A stretch of DNA of 64,000 nt from Paractinoplanes aksuensis. GTDB lineage: Bacteria; Actinomycetota; Actinomycetes; Mycobacteriales; Micromonosporaceae. The stretch spans positions 248,001-312,000 of the forward strand of contig NZ_JAMYJR010000009.1 of assembly GCF_024137025.1 (NCBI RefSeq). Reading direction: 5' to 3'. The notes under the pieces are model-generated. The model saw only the letters and a program-made list of their open reading frames with translations. It made no database searches and had not been told where the DNA came from. Of this stretch, positions 46,945 to 54,923 are shown piece by piece; positions within the stretch are counted from its first letter, which is position 1; each line of letters begins with the position of its first letter. Both the position numbers and the translations under genes were made by a program.

Positions 46945-48165
46945 CTCGGGCCGGGCTGCCAGGGCAGCCGTCAGCGGGCCGGCGAGGTCGCCGCCGGCCG
47001 GGGGCACGACCTCGGACAGGCCGAGCCAGCCGGCCAGGCGGTGCAGTTCGCCGGCCAGCGCGACGGCCGCCTCGTCGGGGTCGGCGCCCGGCTCGAGCCA
47101 GGCCGCCGGGATCAGCAGGCGGCCGGTCTTACGGTCGGCCTTGAGGTCGACCCGCGCCGCCAGCTGGTCGCCGAGCAGGAAAGGCAGCACGTAGTAGCCG
47201 TAGAGGCGCTGAGCGGCCGGCACATAGATCTCGATGCGGTAGTTCATGCCGAACAGCCGCTCGGTGCGCCCCCGCTCCCAGATCAGCGGGTCGAACGGGC
47301 TGACCAGCGTGGCCGCCCGCACCCAACGCGGCAACTTGGCCTCATGGTGCAGATAGGTCGGCTGCTTCCACCCCGGCACGGAGACCGGGCGCAGCACCTG
47401 ATCCTCGACCAGCTCGGCCACGGCCCGTTTGAACCCGTCGACCGGGAGGCGGAAGTAGTCGCGCAGCTCGGGCTCGGCGGCCACCCCCAGCGCCCGCGCC
47501 GACAGCTCGACCAGGGCCCGCAGGGCGTCGGGCTCGGCCGGGGTGGGCGCGTTGATCACCGACGCCGGCAGCACCCGCTCGGGCAGGTCGTAGCGGCGGG
47601 CGAACGAGGTGGTGCGCTCGGCCGCGGTGATCTCGCCCGAGTAGAACAGCCACTCGAGCGCCTGTTTGACCGACGACCAGTTCCAGCCCCAGTGGTCGCT
47701 GCGGCGGGGCTCGTCGTGCTCGATCTCGGCCGCCGTGATCGGGCCGCGGTGACGCACCACGTCGAGCACCCGGGTCACCAGCTCGGGCTGTTCCTGCACC
47801 ACCCGGCGCATGCCGCCCCAGGCCAGCTCGCCCGCGCGAGCCATGCGCCAGCGGAACAAGGGTTGCAGGTCGGTGGTGATCAGCGAGGCCTCGTGACCCC
47901 AGAACTCGAACAGGTCGCGCGGCTTGCGGTAGGCCGCGCGCTCGAGCAGCTCGACCGGGTAGGGCCCGAGACGGCTGTAGAGCGGCATGAAGTGGGCCCG
48001 CTGCAGCACGTTGACCGAATCCATCTGGATCAGGTGGACGCGGCGCAACACCCGCCGCAGGTGGCGCAGGTCGGTCGCGCCGCCCGGGCGAGGGTCGGCG
48101 AAGCCCTGGGCGGCCAGCGTGACGCGGCGGGCCTGGGCGACGGAGAGCGATTCGGGGAGTGCCAT
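46942..48165 (-). CDS. YcaQ-type (HTH_42) DNA glycosylase
   Basis: A 407-residue member of the YcaQ/AlkX family of winged-helix DNA glycosylases; E. coli YcaQ opens DNA interstrand crosslinks and AlkZ-type members protect against crosslinking antibiotics. The catalytic QxD motif is Q47-M48-D49 in IQMDSVNVLQRAH. Further family stretches are PLYSRLGPYP, EFWGHEASL, WNWSSVKQALEWLFYSGE and SPFDPLIWERGRTERLF. The ATG at 48165 is near the predicted start of transcription from a PafBC-type promoter (48174-48199), so damage induction is likely. Confidence 0.9.
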   Translation of the reverse strand: MALPESLSVAQARRVTLAAQGFADPRPGGATDLRHLRRVLRRVHLIQMDSVNVLQRAHFMPLYSRLGPYPVELLERAAYRKPRDLFEFWGHEASLITTDLQPLFRWRMARAGELAWGGMRRVVQEQPELVTRVLDVVRHRGPITAAEIEHDEPRRSDHWGWNWSSVKQALEWLFYSGEITAAERTTSFARRYDLPERVLPASVINAPTPAEPDALRALVELSARALGVAAEPELRDYFRLPVDGFKRAVAELVEDQVLRPVSVPGWKQPTYLHHEAKLPRWVRAATLVSPFDPLIWERGRTERLFGMNYRIEIYVPAAQRLYGYYVLPFLLGDQLAARVDLKADRKTGRLLIPAAWLEPGADPDEAAVALAGELHRLAGWLGLSEVVPPAGGDLAGPLTAALAARPE

Positions 48166-48173
48166 CGAGAAGG

Positions 48174-48199
48174 ACGGTAGAGCAGGGGTACGACAAAAA
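48174..48199 (-). promoter_or_regulatory. PafBC-type damage promoter of ycaQ
   Basis: Minus strand: TTTTTGTCGTACCC (48186-48199), 6 nt, TACCGT (48174-48179). One base differs from the recA and lhr boxes. The -10 ends 8 nt before the ycaQ ATG. Confidence 0.65.
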
Positions 48200-48209
48200 T
48201 GGCGCTCTG

Positions 48210-48215
48210 TAGGCT
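48210..48215 (+). promoter_or_regulatory. -10 element for leaderless GNAT mRNA
   Basis: TAGGCT ends 7 nt before the ATG at 48223. It favours that start over an in-frame ATG at 48199, which would lie upstream of this element. Confidence 0.45.
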
Positions 48216-48222
48216 CGCCCGC

Positions 48223-48786
48223 ATGGCAATCGGCTTCGTCCGTCCCGCGCGTCCCGGCGACGCCGCGGAGATCGCCCGCATCCAGCTGGGCACGTGGCGC
48301 TCGGCTTACCGGCGCATGTTCCCGGCCCACGTGCTGGCCAACCTCGACGAGGGCTACCTGGCCCGGGGCTGGTCCGAGGCGATCGAGCAACCGCCCACGG
48401 CCAAGCACCGGGTGCTGATCGCGGTCGAGCAGAGCGAGACGGAAACCCAGATCATCGGCTTCGCGGCGGCCGGCCCGGCCGACGAGCAGGCGCTGGCCCC
48501 CGAGGAGCCGCCGCTGCCGGAAACGGTGGCCGCGGTGACGGACCTGCTGATCGAGCCGCGCTGGGGCCGGCGCGGGCACGGCAGCCGGCTGCTGTCGGCG
48601 GCGGTCGCCCACTGGCGCGACGACGGCTTCACCCACGCCGTGGCCTGGGCCTACGAGCAGGACAAGGTGATGCAGAAGTTCCTGGGCTCGGCCGGCTGGG
48701 CCCCCGACGGCGCGGGCCGGGCCCTCGACGTGGACGACATGCTCGTCCCCCAACTGCGGCTGCACGTGGCGCTCGACGCAGAATAG
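48223..48786 (+). CDS. GNAT family N-acetyltransferase
   Basis: A 187-residue acetyltransferase. The acetyl-CoA loop is in VTDLLIEPRWGRRGHGSRLLSAAVAHWR (R/Q-x-x-G-x-G/A type: RRGHGS). The N-terminal strand and helix start GFVRPARPGDAAEIARIQLGTW. Substrate unknown. It is divergent from ycaQ, and 4 nt before the DCC-family gene, suggesting an operon. Confidence 0.9.
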   Translation: MAIGFVRPARPGDAAEIARIQLGTWRSAYRRMFPAHVLANLDEGYLARGWSEAIEQPPTAKHRVLIAVEQSETETQIIGFAAAGPADEQALAPEEPPLPETVAAVTDLLIEPRWGRRGHGSRLLSAAVAHWRDDGFTHAVAWAYEQDKVMQKFLGSAGWAPDGAGRALDVDDMLVPQLRLHVALDAE

Positions 48787-48790
48787 AAGG

Positions 48791-49192
48791 GTGACCACGC
48801 CGACCTTCGTCTATGACGGCGACTGCTCGTTCTGCAGCTCGTGCGCCGAGTTCATCGAGAAGCGCATCCCGACCCACGCCCGGGTGATCCCGTGGCAGTT
48901 CGCCGACCTCGACGCGCTGGGCCTGACGGCCGACGAGTGCGAAGAGGCCGTGCAGTGGGTCGGCGCCGACGGCACGAAGGCGGCCGGCCCCGACGCGATC
49001 GCCCTGATGCTGGCCGACGCCGGCCGCTTCTGGCAGGTCGCGGGGGGCGCGCTGCAGCTGGGCCCGGTGCGGCTGGCCGCGTGGCCGGCCTACCGCTGGG
49101 TCGCCGAGCACCGCCACCTGCTACCCGGCGGCACCGCGGCCTGCTCACTCCCCCAGGCCCAGCGCGACGCCCTCTACGGCACCGGCTCCTGA
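48791..49192 (+). CDS. DCC1-like thiol-disulfide oxidoreductase family protein (DUF393)
   Basis: A 133-residue protein of the DCC family, named for the conserved DxxCxxC start. Here FVYDGDCSFCSSC carries the redox-type CxxC. The C-terminal cysteine lies in TAACSL. DCC proteins are frequently encoded beside or fused to HTTM/vitamin-K-carboxylase-like membrane proteins, as here (HTTM gene converges at 49205). GTG start at 48791, 4 nt after the GNAT gene. Confidence 0.88.
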   Translation: MTTPTFVYDGDCSFCSSCAEFIEKRIPTHARVIPWQFADLDALGLTADECEEAVQWVGADGTKAAGPDAIALMLADAGRFWQVAGGALQLGPVRLAAWPAYRWVAEHRHLLPGGTAACSLPQAQRDALYGTGS

Positions 49193-49204
49193 CTTCTTCC
49201 GCGG

Positions 49205-50080
49205 CTACGCCTTCGGCACCGGTTCGGGCGCCTGACTCACCGACGGAGCGCGGGTGAAACGGCCACGGACCCACTCGATCGGGCGTACGCGTTCCAGCGC
49301 CAGGAAGCTGGCCAGGGCCACCAGGTGCGGGGCGAACGAGATGGTGATCATCGAGAACGTCATCACGTGGAACGAGTAGAAGAAGGCCACGCCGAGCCAC
49401 CGGAACCGCTGCGGAATCAGGAAGATCAGCGGGCTGAGCAGCTCGAACACAATGATGCCGACCTGAGCCACGATCAGCAGCCCGGGCACGACGGCGATGT
49501 GGTCGGCCAGCCACGTGCCCCGGCGGATGATCGCCTGGGCCAGGACGGCGCTGGTCAGCCAATCGAAGCCGCCGAACCGCAGCTTCGCCCACGCGGCCAG
49601 GAAGTACGTGCAGATGACGGCGATCTGGGTCAGCCGTAGCGCCCACCCGGCCGCCTCGGAGAGCGTCTTGTCGCCGAACCGCGCCCGCCCGATCGTGGGC
49701 AGCACGGCCAGCGCCACCAGCAGCCCGACCCGGTCGTGGTCGACCTTGCCGTAGCTCATCGCGATGATCATCCACTCGAAGTACAGCGCGAAGACGGCCC
49801 AGCCCAGGATGCGCGGCGCCCGCCCGGTGGCCGCGGCCGGCGAGAGCACGATCAGCGCCCAGAACACCGCCCAGACCAGCGTGTGGGTAGGCGTGGGCAG
49901 CGGCAGGATCCGGCCGACGAGCAGCGGCTCGTAGAGCTCACCCGGGGTGTTGGCGTGCGAGAGCACCCAGGGCGTGAACACGGTCAGGTCGAGGGCCACG
50001 AAGACGTGGACCAGGGTGCGGAAGGCGGCGATCCGCCCCAGGGGCACCGGCGCGAACAGCCACTTCACGGGCGCGTCCAT
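49205..50080 (-). CDS. HTTM-domain membrane protein (vitamin-K-carboxylase-related)
   Basis: A 291-residue protein with about seven to eight membrane segments resembling the HTTM domain of vitamin-K-dependent gamma-carboxylase relatives (LGRIAAFRTLVHVFVALDLTVF, GLLVALAVLPTIGRARFG, FLAAWAKLRFGGFDWLTSAVLAQA). The soluble part of true carboxylases is missing. Its ATG at 50080 lies inside the upstream gene, which overlaps by 16 bases. The convergent DCC gene ends 12 nt away; joint redox function is inferred from the family association. Confidence 0.85.
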   Translation of the reverse strand: MDAPVKWLFAPVPLGRIAAFRTLVHVFVALDLTVFTPWVLSHANTPGELYEPLLVGRILPLPTPTHTLVWAVFWALIVLSPAAATGRAPRILGWAVFALYFEWMIIAMSYGKVDHDRVGLLVALAVLPTIGRARFGDKTLSEAAGWALRLTQIAVICTYFLAAWAKLRFGGFDWLTSAVLAQAIIRRGTWLADHIAVVPGLLIVAQVGIIVFELLSPLIFLIPQRFRWLGVAFFYSFHVMTFSMITISFAPHLVALASFLALERVRPIEWVRGRFTRAPSVSQAPEPVPKA

Positions 50081-50502
50081 TCGACGACGGTCTCGTCCCA
50101 CGACTCGCCGGTGGGGCGGGCGTGCTTGATGCCGTGCCAGCGGGTCACGATGCGGACCGTGCGCAACGGCGCGGCGCCGGGCGAATGTTCCTCGTACGCC
50201 GTGATCACCCGGCCCAGGCGGGCCGGATCATCGACGTACGCCTGCTGCTGTCCCTCGATCTCGGCCCGGCGCAGCCCGCTGTTGCCCTCGGTGATCGCCA
50301 CCGTGCGCCCTTCGACGTCGACGCCCTCGACCCGGGTGTCACGGGCATTCCCGTTCGGATCGGGCGCCGTCGAATACATGCGGAACGGCCCGAACGGAAA
50401 ATCATCGTCGGTCCCCCACAGGGTCCCGGCGAGCAGCAGCATCCCCACGATCAGGGTGGCGAGCACCCGGACCCGGCGGCCGCGCACGGAAAGCTGGTTC
50501 AC
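50065..50502 (-). CDS. Small membrane-anchored exported protein, coupled to HTTM
   Basis: No family recognised with confidence. The 145-residue protein has a basic N-terminus and a hydrophobic helix (VLATLIVGMLLLAGTLWG), so a signal anchor or signal peptide. The exterior domain of about 115 residues (FPFGPFRMYSTAPDPNGNARDT to SWDETVVEWTRP) has no cysteine. The GTG start at 50502 gives the helix near the N-terminus. It overlaps the HTTM start by 16 bases, so the two are translationally coupled and probably act together. Confidence 0.75.
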   Translation of the reverse strand: MNQLSVRGRRVRVLATLIVGMLLLAGTLWGTDDDFPFGPFRMYSTAPDPNGNARDTRVEGVDVEGRTVAITEGNSGLRRAEIEGQQQAYVDDPARLGRVITAYEEHSPGAAPLRTVRIVTRWHGIKHARPTGESWDETVVEWTRP

Positions 50503-50554
50503 AGCAGCACAACTTATCGGCTCGGGTCCACCAGGACCGTCGACCCTTCCGATG

Positions 50555-51022
50555 TCAGTTCTGATCAGCGGGCCCGGCCGGCTCGTCCGACCGGTCCAGG
50601 ACAGCCCGCAGCAGCGAATTGAGCTGGCCGGTCTCGACCGGGGAAAGGCGGAGCGACTGCTCCACACCGATGACCGCCGCGGCGCACTCGCGCAGGATCT
50701 CCCGGCCCGCGGCCGTCAACCGGGCCGGAACGCGGTGGCCCTGGCCGGCCGACTCGTCCCGTTCGACGTAGCCCAGGCGTTGCAGGGAGCCCAGCAGATC
50801 ACTCATCGACTGCGGGGTCACCAGCACCGCCCGCGCCACCTCGCCGTTCGACGAGCCGGGGTGCAGGTCGAGTTCGAGCAGGACGCCGAACTGGGTCGGC
50901 GAGAGCCCGAGCCGGCCGAAGGCCGACCGGAAGCGCCGGGCGACCAGATGGCTGGCCTGCACGAGGGTCCAGGCCGCGATGTCGTCGGGCGCCGGTCCCG
51001 GCCACGTCCGTTCCAGGCTCAT
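50555..51022 (-). CDS. MarR family regulator
   Basis: A 155-residue winged-helix repressor. The core domain (LGLSPTQFGVLLELDLHPGSSNGEVARAVLVTPQSMSDLLGSLQRLGYVERDES) is complete, with flanking dimerisation helices. Divergent from an MMPL transporter, with a perfect palindrome in between. ATG at 51022. TACGAT (51029-51034) ends 6 nt upstream, predicting a leaderless message. Confidence 0.93.
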   Translation of the reverse strand: MSLERTWPGPAPDDIAAWTLVQASHLVARRFRSAFGRLGLSPTQFGVLLELDLHPGSSNGEVARAVLVTPQSMSDLLGSLQRLGYVERDESAGQGHRVPARLTAAGREILRECAAAVIGVEQSLRLSPVETGQLNSLLRAVLDRSDEPAGPADQN

Positions 51023-51028
51023 CCGGGG

Positions 51029-51034
51029 ATCGTA
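51029..51034 (-). promoter_or_regulatory. -10 element for leaderless marR mRNA
   Basis: TACGAT on the minus strand ends 6 nt before the marR ATG. Confidence 0.45.
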
Positions 51035-51048
51035 GGGGGCGACCGAAC

Positions 51049-51064
51049 TATCAGGCGCCTGATA
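51049..51064. promoter_or_regulatory. MarR operator palindrome
   Basis: TATCAGGCGCCTGATA is a perfect 16-bp palindrome between marR and the MMPL gene. It overlaps the MMPL -10 (51063-51068) and covers the expected marR -35 position, so one bound dimer would repress both promoters. Confidence 0.75.
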
Positions 51065-51068
51065 CCTT
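51063..51068 (+). promoter_or_regulatory. -10 element for leaderless MMPL mRNA
   Basis: TACCTT ends 6 nt before the GTG at 51075. Its first two bases are the last two of the palindromic operator. Confidence 0.5.
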
Positions 51069-51074
51069 CACCTC

Positions 51075-53135
51075 GTGAACGCAGTCTCACGGTTCGTGAC
51101 GGCACACCGCCGGTGGGTTCTGTTCGCCTGGCTGGCGCTGGCCGTGGCTGGTGGGTTCGCGACGCCGAAGGCGACCGCCGCGCTGACCTATGACTTCTCC
51201 CTGCCCGGTCAGCCCGGTTTCGAGACCAACCAGGTGATCCGGGAGCGGTTCGGGTCGGGCGGGGATGCGCTGCCGATCCTGCTGGTAGACCGGCAGCCCT
51301 CGGCGGAGCGGGCGGGTGAGCTGGTCGCCGCGGTCGAGCAGGCGTTGTCCGGTGCGAGCGTCCTGTCGTACGCCGACGAGCAGGCGCTGCGATCGGCCGA
51401 CGGGCAGACCGGGGTGGTGGTGGTCTATCCCCGGGCCGTTCCCGGCCCGGAACCGTATGCCGAGGCGCTGCCCGCCCTGGCCCAGGTGGCCGCGGCGCAT
51501 CAGGTGACCGTGACCGGCAAGGACGCGCTAGCGGTCGAGGGCGGCGGCGACCAGGGCGCCGATGTGCTGATCGAGACCATCTTCGGCGGCGCCGGGGCGC
51601 TTATCGTGCTGCTGCTGGTCTTCGGCTCCGCGCTGGCCCTGTTGCCGCTGCTGATCGCGGCCGGGTCCATCCTCACCACCTTCCTGCTCGTATGGGCGCT
51701 GACCGGGGTCACCGACATCTCGTTCATCGTGCAGTTCCTGCTGGCGCTGATCGGTCTGGGCGTGGCCATCGACTACGCCCTGCTGATCGTCACCCGGTGG
51801 CGTGAGGAGCTCGGGCGGGGCGCCGATCCGGCCGAGGCCATGCACCGGTCGATGGCCACGGCGGGCCGCTCGGTGTTCTTCTCGGGCGTGACGGTCGCGA
51901 TCAGCCTGGCCGCGCTGATCGCCCTGCCGGTCCCGTTTCTTCGCAGCGTCGGCTTCACCGGGCTGCTCATCCCCGTGATCAGCGTGCTTGCGGCGCTGAC
52001 CCTGCTGCCCGCGCTGCTGTTGACGATCGGCCGGCGTCTGGACTGGCCGCACCGGCGGACCACCGACCCGGACAGCCGCCTGTGGCGGCGCATCGGCACG
52101 ACCGTGGTGCGGCATCGCTGGTGGGCGGTGATCGCGGCCACCATGGTGCTGCTCGCGCTGGCCGCCCCGGTGCTGAGCATCCGGCTGGGGCAGCCGACGA
52201 ACGCCTCGCTCGCCTCCACCGGCGGCGCGGCCGGGACAGCGATCACCCAGCTCGACTCCTCGGGCATCGGGGCCGGCCTGAGCACGCCGATCGACATCCT
52301 GACCAGCGACCCCGACGGCACCCGGGCCCTGGTGGCCGATCGGCCCGGCGTGGCCGCAGCGGTCGTCTGGCCGACCGGCGCCGACGGCGAGGGGCTGATC
52401 CGGGCCTGGACGACGGCGGACACCTCCACCGGTCCGGGCGTGGACGCCGCGGCCGATGTCCGGGTCGCGGCCGAGGCCGCCGGCGCCCGGGTCGGCGGCG
52501 CGCCCGCCGGCGACGCCGACTTCGTGGCCGCGGTCTACGGCAACGCGTGGTGGGTGATCGGGCTGATCGTCGTGGTGACGACCCTGCTGCTGGTCCGGGC
52601 CCTGGGCTCGATCGTGCTGCCGGTCAAGGCCCTGGTACTCAACGTGCTCTCGCTCGGCGCGGCCTACGGCATCACGGTCTGGATCTGGCAGGACGGGCAC
52701 GGCACCGAGTTGTTGTTCGACCAGCGGGCGGCCGGCGCGATCACCACCTGGGTGCCGATCGCGGTGTTCGCCTTCCTGTTCGGCCTGTCCATGGACTACG
52801 AGGTCTTCCTGCTGTCGCGGATCAGGGAGGAACACGACGACGGCCACCCGACCGACGCGGCGACCGTGCGCGGCCTGGCCCGCACCGGCCGGTTGGTCAC
52901 CTCGGCCGCGCTGATCCTGTTCCTGGCCTTCATCTCGCTGGCGCAGGTGCCCACCACCGAGGTGAAGATCCTGGCCACCGCCCTGGCGCTGGGCATCATC
53001 ATCGACGCCACGATCGTGCGCGGCGTGCTCGCCCCGGTGCTGGTGGCCGCTCTTGGGGACGCCAACTGGTGGACTCTGCGGCGACGTCCGAGTCAGCCCT
53101 TGTCGGCGCCGGCGGTGGTGTCGCGGACGAAGTAG
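51075..53135 (+). CDS. MMPL family (RND superfamily) transporter
   Basis: A 686-residue exporter with two repeats, each of one N-terminal helix, an extracellular loop (about 35-160 and 365-480), and five further helices. Typical stretches are IGLGVAIDYALLIVTRWREELGRG in the first half and FLFGLSMDYEVFLLSRIREEHDDG in the second, which hold the proton-relay Asp/Tyr pairs. MMPL proteins export lipids or drugs; the MarR neighbour suggests toxin or drug efflux. GTG start at 51075. The 3' end overlaps the convergent permease by 43 bases. Confidence 0.94.
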   Translation: MNAVSRFVTAHRRWVLFAWLALAVAGGFATPKATAALTYDFSLPGQPGFETNQVIRERFGSGGDALPILLVDRQPSAERAGELVAAVEQALSGASVLSYADEQALRSADGQTGVVVVYPRAVPGPEPYAEALPALAQVAAAHQVTVTGKDALAVEGGGDQGADVLIETIFGGAGALIVLLLVFGSALALLPLLIAAGSILTTFLLVWALTGVTDISFIVQFLLALIGLGVAIDYALLIVTRWREELGRGADPAEAMHRSMATAGRSVFFSGVTVAISLAALIALPVPFLRSVGFTGLLIPVISVLAALTLLPALLLTIGRRLDWPHRRTTDPDSRLWRRIGTTVVRHRWWAVIAATMVLLALAAPVLSIRLGQPTNASLASTGGAAGTAITQLDSSGIGAGLSTPIDILTSDPDGTRALVADRPGVAAAVVWPTGADGEGLIRAWTTADTSTGPGVDAAADVRVAAEAAGARVGGAPAGDADFVAAVYGNAWWVIGLIVVVTTLLLVRALGSIVLPVKALVLNVLSLGAAYGITVWIWQDGHGTELLFDQRAAGAITTWVPIAVFAFLFGLSMDYEVFLLSRIREEHDDGHPTDAATVRGLARTGRLVTSAALILFLAFISLAQVPTTEVKILATALALGIIIDATIVRGVLAPVLVAALGDANWWTLRRRPSQPLSAPAVVSRTK

Positions 53136-53926
53136 CGCTGGAAGATGACGAAGATGATGGCCACGGGAATGGTCGCCAGCAGGGCCGCGCCCAGTTTCAG
53201 CGGGTACTGCGTGCCGGCCCCCAGCGAGCCGCTGACCAGGTCGGCCAGCCCTCGAGGCAGGGTGAACAGGCCCGGGTCCTGCACCGAGACCAGGGTGTGC
53301 GGGAACTCGTTCCACGAACCGGTGAACGACAGGATGGTCAGGGTGATCAGGGCCGGCTTGGCCATCGGCAGCACGACCGACCAGAACGTACGGAAGACTC
53401 CGGCCCCGTCGATGCGGGCCGCCTCCTCCACGCTGACCGGCACCGAGTCGAAGAACTGCTTCATCACGAAGATGCCGGTCGCGTCGGCCAGCAGGGGCAC
53501 GATCAGGCCGGAGTAGCTGTTGTACATGCCCAGTTGGTTGAGCACGAGGAACTTCGGGATCAGCAGCACCACCGGTGGCACCGCCATCAGGGCCAGCAGG
53601 CCCGCGAACAACGCCTTGCGGCCCCGGAACTGCAGCCGCGACAGCGCGTAGCCGGCCATCGAGCCGAAGGCGACCCGGCCGATCGTCACCACCACCGTGA
53701 CCAGCACCGAGTTGCCGAGCCAGGTCGGGAACCCCGTACCGGAAAAGATCCTCTCCAACGAGACCCAGGTGAGCGGGTCGGGGAAGGGTGAGAGCGGGTT
53801 GGCCGCCGCGTTGGCCTCGGTCTTGAGGCCGTTGGCGATCTGGATGACGAAGGGGTAGAGGAAGACCAGCGCGAAGAAGATCAGGATCGCGTAGCCCAGG
53901 AAGCGCGAGGTCAGCGTGCGGATCAT
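53093..53926 (-). CDS. Carbohydrate ABC transporter permease (MalG type)
   Basis: Second permease of an oligosaccharide importer, 277 residues, six helices. The EAA loop is VSVEEAARIDGAGVFRTFWSVVLPMAKPAL. The end of the preceding permease gene and this ATG share one base (TGATG at 53924-53928), so translation is coupled. The operon is SBP-permease-permease without an ATPase, which in actinomycetes is normally supplied by a shared MsiK-type protein. Confidence 0.94.
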   Translation of the reverse strand: MIRTLTSRFLGYAILIFFALVFLYPFVIQIANGLKTEANAAANPLSPFPDPLTWVSLERIFSGTGFPTWLGNSVLVTVVVTIGRVAFGSMAGYALSRLQFRGRKALFAGLLALMAVPPVVLLIPKFLVLNQLGMYNSYSGLIVPLLADATGIFVMKQFFDSVPVSVEEAARIDGAGVFRTFWSVVLPMAKPALITLTILSFTGSWNEFPHTLVSVQDPGLFTLPRGLADLVSGSLGAGTQYPLKLGAALLATIPVAIIFVIFQRYFVRDTTAGADKG

Positions 53927-54921
53927 CAGTTTCGCTCCCGGGTCAGCCGGCGCTGGACGAGGGTGAGCACCACGATGATCAGGAACAGCACGAACGAGAT
54001 CGCCGCGCCGGTGCCGTAGTCGAAGTCGCGGAACGCGGTGCGGTACGAGAGGAAGGCCGGGGTCAGCGTGGTCTTGGCCGGATTGCCCTGGCTCATCACA
54101 TAGATCTGGTCGAAGACCTGCCAGGTGCCGATCAGCCCGAGTGTCACGACCAGGAACGTGGTCGGCCGCAACTGGGGCAGGATGATGTGGCGCAGCCGCT
54201 GCCAGGCCGAGGCGCCGTCGATCAGGCCGGCCTCTTCCAGCTGCACCGGCACGTTCTGCAGGGCGGCCAGGAACATCACCATGAACGTGCCCGAGGTGGT
54301 CCAGATGACCAGCGCGATGATCGCGCACATGGCCACGCTGGGCCCGGCCAGCCAATCCCACCAGCTCAGCCCGAACAGGCTGTGCTCAGTGAGAAAAGAC
54401 GGCGGCGTATCGAAGAAGAGGTGCACCAGCCCTCTCGGATCGGAGAACCACTGCGGCCCGTCGATGCCGAAGACGGCCAGGATCGCGTTGATCGCGCCGC
54501 CGTTGGCGAACATGAACAGGAAGACGACGCTGATCGCCACCGAGCTCGTGACGGACGGGAAGTAGAACGCCGTACGGAAGAAGCCTTTGCCCTTGAGCAG
54601 CCGGTTGTTGACGACGAGGGCCAGGGCGAGCGCGAGCACGGTCTGGATCGGCACCACCAGCAGCACGTAGTACGCGTTGTTGCGGATGCTGGTCATGAAG
54701 TCCTGCCGGGCCAGCCCCTCGTCGGTGAACAACTTGGTGTAGTTGTCCAGCCCGGCGAAGGGCACGCTGCCGGTGAACGGGCTGCCCTGGCCGTTCCAGC
54801 GGGTCAGGCTGACCCACAACGCCATCAGGATCGGCAGCAGCATGAACAGACCGAGGATGAGCACCGCCGGGGCGACGAACAGCCACCCCGCCGGCCGCTC
54901 GTTGCCCCTGATCCCGGCCAA
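53926..54921 (-). CDS. Carbohydrate ABC transporter permease (MalF type)
   Basis: First permease of the same importer, 331 residues. It has an N-terminal helix (WLFVAPAVLILGLFMLLPILMALWVS), and an EAA loop VQLEEAGLIDGASAWQRLRHIILPQLRP. The TTG at 54921 is proposed, 2 nt after the binding-protein stop codon; no better start precedes the conserved region, and the frame is open upstream. An extra loop of about 45 residues (INAILAVFGIDGPQWFSDPRGLVHLFF) lies between two helices. Confidence 0.88.
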   Translation of the reverse strand: MAGIRGNERPAGWLFVAPAVLILGLFMLLPILMALWVSLTRWNGQGSPFTGSVPFAGLDNYTKLFTDEGLARQDFMTSIRNNAYYVLLVVPIQTVLALALALVVNNRLLKGKGFFRTAFYFPSVTSSVAISVVFLFMFANGGAINAILAVFGIDGPQWFSDPRGLVHLFFDTPPSFLTEHSLFGLSWWDWLAGPSVAMCAIIALVIWTTSGTFMVMFLAALQNVPVQLEEAGLIDGASAWQRLRHIILPQLRPTTFLVVTLGLIGTWQVFDQIYVMSQGNPAKTTLTPAFLSYRTAFRDFDYGTGAAISFVLFLIIVVLTLVQRRLTRERN

Positions 54922-54923
54922 GG

